This document shows, piece by piece, positions 59,290 through 64,000 of a stretch of DNA of 64,000 nt (the stretch's first letter is position 1; each line of letters opens with the position of its first letter). The notes under the pieces were generated by a model. That model ran no database searches and was not told the DNA's origin. It saw only the letters and a program-made list of their open reading frames with translations. Source of the DNA: Stenotrophomonas sp. SAU14A_NAIMI4_5 (GTDB lineage: Bacteria > Pseudomonadota > Gammaproteobacteria > Xanthomonadales > Xanthomonadaceae); the NCBI RefSeq assembly GCF_003086795.1, contig NZ_CP026003.1, positions 2,376,777-2,440,776 on the forward strand, in the 5' to 3' direction. Both the position numbers and the translations under genes were made by a program.

Positions 59290-62049
59290 ATGAGCCTGCT
59301 CAACGCCTGGTTCAACGCCTTCCTGCGCAGCCGCCGCGCAGGAAGCCTGTTCCGCCGCCGCGCCTTGCCCGAGGCCGGCTTTGGCCGTGGTGCCGCCCAG
59401 GCCGCGCCTTCCGCACTCACCGATGGCCTGCTGACCCTGGCCCGACTCGACGATGCCCGCCTGCTGGCCGCGCTGGATTCGCACAGCGATGGCCTCAGCC
59501 CGCAGGAGGCCACCGAGCGCCTGGCCCGTCTCGGGCCCAACGAAGTCGATCACGAAAAGCCGCTGCCGTGGTGGCGCCATCTGTGGCAGTGCTACCGCAA
59601 TCCGTTCAACCTGCTGCTCAGCGTGCTGGCGGCCGTGTCCTGGTTGACCGAGGACGCCAAGGCCACGGTGGTGATCGCTGCGATGGTGGTGCTCTCCACC
59701 CTCATCCGCTTCGTCCAGGAGGGTCGCTCCAACCGCGCCGCCGAACGGCTGAAGGCGCTGGTCGGCAACACCTCCCGGGTCCTGCGCCGCAGCGCGGGCA
59801 CCGAGGCGGCGGAACTGGCCGACCAGTACTTCGGCGCGCATCTGCACAGCAGGCGTCCCTCGCGCCTGCTCGACCTGCCGATCCGTGCGCTGGTGCCGGG
59901 CGACCACATCGTGCTCTCGGCCGGCGACATGATTCCGGCCGACTGCCGCGTGCTGAGCGCCAAGGACCTGTTCGTGGCCCAGGCCGCGATGACCGGCGAG
60001 TCGCTGCCGGTGGAGAAATTCGCCAGCCCGGGCGACGCCGAGGCCGGGCTGATGGAACAGGCCAACCTGCTGTTCATGGGCACGAATGTGGTGTCGGGCA
60101 CGGCCACGGCGGTGGTGCTGGCCACCGGCAACCGCACCTACTTCGGCACGCTGGCCCAGCGCAGCACCGCCACCGAGCGCGCGCCGACCGCGTTCCAGGC
60201 CGGGGTGAACAGTGTCAGCTGGCTGCTGATCCGCTTCGCCCTGGTGATGGTGCCGTTCGTGCTGCTCATCAACGGCTGGACCAAGGGCGACTGGACCGAA
60301 GCCTTCCTGTTCGCGCTGTCGGTGGCGGTCGGGCTGACCCCGGAAATGCTGCCGATGATCGTCACCTCCACCCTCGCCAAGGGCGCGGTGCTGCTGTCGC
60401 GGCAGCGAGTGATCGTCAAGCGCCTCGACGCGATCCAGAACTTCGGTGCGATGGAGGTGCTGTGCACCGACAAGACCGGCACCCTCACCCAGGACCGCAT
60501 CGCGCTGGAGCGCCACACCGATGTGTTCGGCCAGGACTCGGAGGACGTGCTGAAGTTCGCCTACCTCAACAGCCACTTCCAGACCGGGCTGATCAACCTG
60601 CTCGACCGTGCCGTGCTCGAGCACGTGGAGCTGCAGAGCTCGCTGCGCCTGTCGCAGGACTACCGCAAGGTCGACGAGATTCCGTTCGACTTCCAGCGCC
60701 GCCGCATGTCGGTGGTGGTGGCCGAACGCGAGGACCACCACGAGCTGATCTGCAAGGGCGCGGTGGAAGAGATGCTGGCGGTGTGCAGCACCGTGCGCGA
60801 GGGCGACATCGACCAGCCGCTGGATGCGGCACGGCTGGCACGGGTACGGCAGACCACCGAGGAACTGAACGAACAGGGCCTGCGCGTGGTGGCCGTGGCG
60901 ATGAAGGAGACCGCGGCCAGCCAGTCGGTGTATTCGCAGGCCGATGAGTGCGGCCTGACCCTGGTCGGCTACGTGGCCTTCCTCGACCCGCCCAAGGAAT
61001 CGACCGCACAGGCCCTGCAGGCGCTGGCTGCGCATGGGGTGGAGGTCAAGGTCTTCACCGGCGACAACGAACTGGTCACCGCCCGCGTCTGCGCCCAGGT
61101 CGGTCTGGAGGTCGATGCCATCGTGACCGGGCCGCAGATCGAACGCATGGACGATGCTTCGCTCGCGCAGGCCCTGCAGCAGCACCGGGTGTTCGCCCGC
61201 CTGACGCCGCTGCACAAGGAGCGGCTGGTGCGCTGCCTGCGCGCGCAGGGCAAGGTGGTCGGCTTCCTCGGCGATGGCATCAACGATGCCCCCGCCCTGC
61301 GCGCGGCAGACATCGGCATCAGCGTGGACAGCGCGGTGGACATCGCCAAGGAAGCGGCCGACATCATCCTGCTGGAGAAGAGCCTGATGGTGCTGGAGGA
61401 CGGCGTCATCCAGGGCCGGCGCACGTTCTGCAACATGCTCAAGTACATCCGCATGACCGCCAGTTCCAACTTCGGCAACGTGTTCTCGGTGCTGGTTGCT
61501 TCGGCGTTCCTGCCCTTCCTGCCGATGCTGCCGCTGCAGCTGCTGGTGCAGAACCTGCTGTACGACATCTCGCAGATCGCCATCCCGTTCGACAACGTGG
61601 ACGAGGAACTGGTGCGCCAGCCGTTGAAGTGGAACCCGGCCGACATCGGGCGCTTCATGGTGTTCTTCGGGCCGATCAGCTCGATCTTCGACCTGTGCTG
61701 TTTCGCGCTGATGTGGCATGTGTTCGACGCGCGCACGGTGGCCGACCAGAGCCTGTTCCAGTCCGGCTGGTTCGTGGTCGGCCTGCTCACCCAGACCCTG
61801 ATCGTGCACATGATCCGCACGCCCAAGGTGCCGTTCCTGCAGAGCATCGCCGCGCCGGCCCTGCTGCTGATGACCGCAGCGATCATGGCCATCGGCGTGC
61901 TGCTGCCGATGAGCCCGCTGGCCGGCTACTTCAAGCTGCAGCCCCTGCCGTTGGGTTACTGGCCGTTCCTGGTGGCGATCCTGTTCGGCTATGCGGTGCT
62001 GACCACGGCGATGAAGCGGCTCTACATCCGCCGCTACGGGTGGCAGTGA
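59290..62049 (+). CDS. mgtA: Magnesium-translocating P-type ATPase
   Basis: This 919-residue P-type ATPase (P3B) imports magnesium. Family motifs in order are the actuator TGES (QAAMTGESLPVEKF), the phosphorylation site CTDKTGTLTQDRIAL, the nucleotide-binding KGAVEEMLAVCS, and the hinge GFLGDGINDAPALRAADIGI. Ten transmembrane segments are expected; the last group runs to TTAMKRLYIRRYGWQ. The N-terminus is Arg-rich (FLRSRRAGSLFRRR), as in MgtA. It is preceded by the leader ORF and overlaps mgtC by 1 nt (TGATG). Regulation by magnesium availability through the leader is inferred. Confidence 0.95.
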   Translation: MSLLNAWFNAFLRSRRAGSLFRRRALPEAGFGRGAAQAAPSALTDGLLTLARLDDARLLAALDSHSDGLSPQEATERLARLGPNEVDHEKPLPWWRHLWQCYRNPFNLLLSVLAAVSWLTEDAKATVVIAAMVVLSTLIRFVQEGRSNRAAERLKALVGNTSRVLRRSAGTEAAELADQYFGAHLHSRRPSRLLDLPIRALVPGDHIVLSAGDMIPADCRVLSAKDLFVAQAAMTGESLPVEKFASPGDAEAGLMEQANLLFMGTNVVSGTATAVVLATGNRTYFGTLAQRSTATERAPTAFQAGVNSVSWLLIRFALVMVPFVLLINGWTKGDWTEAFLFALSVAVGLTPEMLPMIVTSTLAKGAVLLSRQRVIVKRLDAIQNFGAMEVLCTDKTGTLTQDRIALERHTDVFGQDSEDVLKFAYLNSHFQTGLINLLDRAVLEHVELQSSLRLSQDYRKVDEIPFDFQRRRMSVVVAEREDHHELICKGAVEEMLAVCSTVREGDIDQPLDAARLARVRQTTEELNEQGLRVVAVAMKETAASQSVYSQADECGLTLVGYVAFLDPPKESTAQALQALAAHGVEVKVFTGDNELVTARVCAQVGLEVDAIVTGPQIERMDDASLAQALQQHRVFARLTPLHKERLVRCLRAQGKVVGFLGDGINDAPALRAADIGISVDSAVDIAKEAADIILLEKSLMVLEDGVIQGRRTFCNMLKYIRMTASSNFGNVFSVLVASAFLPFLPMLPLQLLVQNLLYDISQIAIPFDNVDEELVRQPLKWNPADIGRFMVFFGPISSIFDLCCFALMWHVFDARTVADQSLFQSGWFVVGLLTQTLIVHMIRTPKVPFLQSIAAPALLLMTAAIMAIGVLLPMSPLAGYFKLQPLPLGYWPFLVAILFGYAVLTTAMKRLYIRRYGWQ

Positions 62050-62789
62050 TGCTGGGCCTGCAGGTGAACCTGCCGCCGTTCAACGCCGGTGCGACGCTGG
62101 GCTCGCTGCTGAGCCTGACCGTGGCCTTCGTGCTCGGCGCGGCGATCGGGCTGGAGCGGCAGCTGCGCCAGCGCACCGCCGGACTGCGCACCAACACGCT
62201 GGTGGCGGTGGGTGCGGCGGTGTTCGTCGATCTGGCGGTGCGTTTCCACGATCTGTACGGCGGGCCGCCCTCGCCGCTGCACGTGGTCGCCTACGTGATC
62301 TCCGGCGTCGGTTTCCTCGGCGCCGGCGCGATCATGAAGGACGGTGCGCAGGTCTCGGGCCTGAACACCGCGGCCACGCTGTGGGGCTCGGCAGCGGTCG
62401 GTGCCTGTGCCGGCGTCAAGCTGCTGCCGGAAGCGGTGATGGCGGCCGTGTTCGTGCTGGCCGCCAACACCCTGCTGCGGCCGGTGGTCAACCGCATCCA
62501 GCGGCAGCCGCTGGCGCAGGGTTTCAGCGAGGCGACGTATGCAATCAACGTGGTCTGCCAGCGCGAACAGCAGGCCGAGGTGCTGGACCGGCTGCTGCTG
62601 CTGCTCGAGCAGGCGCAGTACCCGGTGCGTGCGGTGGACCAGCGGCCATTCGGCGAACGCGACGTGGAGATCGAGGCGGTGCTGTATGCCACCTCGGTCG
62701 ACGCCGCGGAACTGGATGCGGTGCTGGAGAACCTGGCCGGCACGCCGGGCGTGTTGCAGGGGTTCTGGAATGCCAGCCTCGAAGAATGA
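62049..62789 (+). CDS. mgtC: MgtC/SapB family protein
   Basis: This 246-residue inner-membrane protein of the MgtC family has four or five helices in the first 150 residues. Signature segments are FVLGAAIGLERQLRQRTAGL with RTNTLVAVGAA, and YVISGVGFLGAGAIMKDGAQ. A soluble C-terminal ACT-like domain follows (about 160-246, SEATYAINVVCQREQQAEVL). MgtC proteins support growth at low magnesium and inside macrophages by restraining the ATP synthase or other targets. The ATG shares a base with the mgtA stop, so the two are translationally coupled. The order mgtA-mgtC differs from the mgtCB order of Salmonella. Confidence 0.92.
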   Translation: MLGLQVNLPPFNAGATLGSLLSLTVAFVLGAAIGLERQLRQRTAGLRTNTLVAVGAAVFVDLAVRFHDLYGGPPSPLHVVAYVISGVGFLGAGAIMKDGAQVSGLNTAATLWGSAAVGACAGVKLLPEAVMAAVFVLAANTLLRPVVNRIQRQPLAQGFSEATYAINVVCQREQQAEVLDRLLLLLEQAQYPVRAVDQRPFGERDVEIEAVLYATSVDAAELDAVLENLAGTPGVLQGFWNASLEE

Positions 62790-62822
62790 TCCACCCCGGT
62801 ACTGCCGGCATGTTCGCACCCC

Positions 62823-62871
62823 GGTAGTGCCGGCCGCTGGCCGGCATTGCCCACCAAGGTGGGCATCTACC
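62823..62871. repeat. SMAG repeat dimer after mgtC
   Basis: GGTAG precedes hairpin TGCCGGCCGCTGGCCGGCA. A second hairpin TGCCCACCAAGGTGGGCA is closed by TCTACC. The paired GTAG/CTAC edges mark a SMAG dimer, here as a single copy between mgtC and the next kinase gene. Confidence 0.8.
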
Positions 62872-62920
62872 AGACCCGCCGCTTATCATCCCCCCACCAC
62901 CCGCCAGGGAGCTGTTCCCG

Positions 62921-63979
62921 ATGCCGTCGCTGTCGCCCCGCCGCCCGCTGGCGCTGCTCGCCCTGATCGTGGTGATGGCGGCGATCTTCCTGCTCGACAC
63001 CGTCACCGACTATGCCGTGGCCGCCGCCTGCTTTTACGCAGCGGTCATCCTCGCCGCCTCGCGGTTGATGGCCCCGCGCGGCCTGCTCATCCTGGCGGCC
63101 GCCTGCATCGCGCTCACCGGCCTGAGCTTCTTCCTGACCCGTTTCGGCACCTATCGCATCGGCCTGGTCAACTCGACCATCGGCATGCTGGTCATCGGCA
63201 TCACCACCTGGCTGGTGCTGAAAATGGAGGCGGCCAAGGCGGCCGTGCAGGAAGCCCAGGCGCGCCTGCTGCGGGTGGCCCGCGCTTCCACGGTGGGCGA
63301 ATTGACCACTTCGATCGCCCATGAAGTGAACCAGCCACTGGCCGCCATCGCCAGCAGCGCCGAGGCCAGCCAGCGCTGGTTGGCGCAATCGCCCGCCAAT
63401 GTCGACAAGGCGCTTCAGGCCATCGCCCGCATCCTGTCCGATGCGCACCGCGCCAGTGACGTGATTGCCAGGATCCGCGGCCTGACCCAGGGCGCCGCGC
63501 CCGAACGCCGCGCCTTCGATCTGAACCAGGCCGTGCAGGACATGCTGGCCCTGTCACGCAATGAACTGGACCAGCACCAGGTGGATGTGGCGCTGCTGCT
63601 CGATGCGGACCTGCCGCCGGTCTTCGCCGATCCCGTGCAGGTGCAGCAGGTGATCGGCAACCTGCTGCTGAACGCGGTCGACGCGATGGCCCTGCTGCCG
63701 CCTGCCGAGCGGCGTGTTGCGCTGGCGACGGCGCGCGATGGCCGCGGCCAGGTCAGCCTGAGCGTGCGCGACCGTGGCGTCGGCCTGCCCAGCGAGCAGC
63801 CGGACCGCGTCTTCGATGCGTTCTGGACCACCAAGGCCCATGGCCTCGGCCTGGGCCTCAGCCTGAGCCGTTCGATGATCGAGGCCAACGGTGGCCGCAT
63901 CCGCGCCGAGCGCCCGGCCGGCGGCGGCGCCTGTTTCGTGTTCGAACTGCCGGCCGCCGGCAAGGATGACCATGCGTAA
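62921..63979 (+). CDS. Membrane sensor histidine kinase (HK4-type)
   Basis: This 352-residue kinase has about four N-terminal transmembrane helices (ALLALIVVMAAIFLLDTVTD, YAAVILAASRLM, GLLILAAACIALTGLSFFLT, TIGMLVIGITTWLVLKMEAA) with almost no extracytoplasmic domain. The kinase core has the HK4 phospho-acceptor TSIAHEVNQPLAAIASSAEA. The ATPase has NLLLNAVDAM, DRGVGL and GLGLGLSLSRSMIEANGG. The arrangement resembles FixL/DctS-like kinases paired with LuxR-type regulators. The next gene begins within its last codons (ATG at 63972), probably the cognate regulator. The signal is unknown. Confidence 0.9.
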   Translation: MPSLSPRRPLALLALIVVMAAIFLLDTVTDYAVAAACFYAAVILAASRLMAPRGLLILAAACIALTGLSFFLTRFGTYRIGLVNSTIGMLVIGITTWLVLKMEAAKAAVQEAQARLLRVARASTVGELTTSIAHEVNQPLAAIASSAEASQRWLAQSPANVDKALQAIARILSDAHRASDVIARIRGLTQGAAPERRAFDLNQAVQDMLALSRNELDQHQVDVALLLDADLPPVFADPVQVQQVIGNLLLNAVDAMALLPPAERRVALATARDGRGQVSLSVRDRGVGLPSEQPDRVFDAFWTTKAHGLGLGLSLSRSMIEANGGRIRAERPAGGGACFVFELPAAGKDDHA

Positions 63980-64000
63980 GCCACTCACACCGCCAGCCGA
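63972..64000 (+). CDS. Start of a probable response regulator (cut by window)
   Basis: ATG at 63972 (MRKPLTPPA) overlaps the kinase stop, with AAGGA about 6 nt upstream. An in-frame ATG at 63966 is an alternative start. Only nine codons are inside the window. The identification as a FixJ/LuxR-type regulator rests on its position behind an HK4 kinase. Confidence 0.35.

Noticed and set aside
58954..61809. 951-codon minus-strand open frame opposite mgtA
   Set aside because: The plus strand encodes a P-type ATPase with all motifs; the antisense product is low-complexity (Gln/His/Arg/Gly) and without homology-like features.

Overview
The window is 64 kb of high-GC (roughly two-thirds G+C) chromosomal DNA from a gammaproteobacterium of the Lysobacteraceae (Xanthomonadaceae), most likely the Stenotrophomonas maltophilia complex. 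The grounds are the codon use, the XVIPCD-type type IV secretion effector, and several copies of the GTAG-flanked palindromes known as SMAG repeats from S. maltophilia. No tRNA, rRNA, CRISPR array, transposase or prophage gene is visible. Coding density is high and almost all neighbouring genes overlap or lie close together in operons.

Layout. 1-13.4 kb: metabolic and repair genes (zinc alcohol dehydrogenase, YetF-like membrane protein, Cho nuclease, orphan sensory-rhodopsin-transducer protein, SDR), a four-gene acyl-CoA dehydrogenase/PIG-L deacetylase/methyltransferase/glycosyltransferase operon, ExoIII, an NAD-epimerase divergent from its likely XRE regulator, a HAD phosphatase and a TonB siderophore receptor. 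13.8-19.2 kb: a complete RsbR-RsbS-RsbT stressosome operon joined to a SpoIIE phosphatase, a histidine kinase and a REC-PAS-HK-REC protein. 19.4-21.2 kb: a probable T4SS antibacterial effector. 21.3-29.8 kb: AsmA-like protein, TspO, and a bacteriophytochrome with two response-regulator partners. 29.7-40 kb: an ECF sigma/ChrR anti-sigma pair and a long lipid-modification operon (desaturase, flavin amine oxidase, DUF1365, two CFA-type methyltransferases, DUF2878, DUF1295, lipocalin). 40-45.7 kb: an SPFH/zinc-ribbon operon and a multi-PAS hybrid kinase. 45.9-51.3 kb: a PaoABC-type molybdenum aldehyde oxidoreductase with maturation factors. 51.3-58.1 kb: SMAG array, AprI-type protease inhibitor, CDF transporter, diguanylate cyclase, AlkX/YcaQ-like glycosylase, prolyl aminopeptidase. 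58.1-64 kb: a second SMAG array, then a magnesium operon (putative MDPDP leader peptide, small ORF, mgtA, mgtC) and a two-component kinase with the start of its likely regulator.

The most notable observation is an exact bipartite promoter motif, TGCATCCA(A/G)-N13-GCGTA. It occurs four times in the window: upstream of tspO, in both directions between the ECF sigma gene and its divergent neighbour, and upstream of the fatty-acid desaturase. In each case it sits where it would give a leader of about 24-34 nt. I infer that it is the promoter of the ChrR-controlled sigma factor, so that tspO (tetrapyrrole handling) and membrane-lipid remodelling belong to one photo-oxidative-stress regulon, next to a red-light photoreceptor operon. 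Other points worth a second look are the stressosome wired to histidine kinases rather than to sigma-B, the MDPDP leader ahead of mgtA, the effector gene without an adjacent immunity gene, and a SMAG array whose spacers carry 20 bp of the pip coding end.
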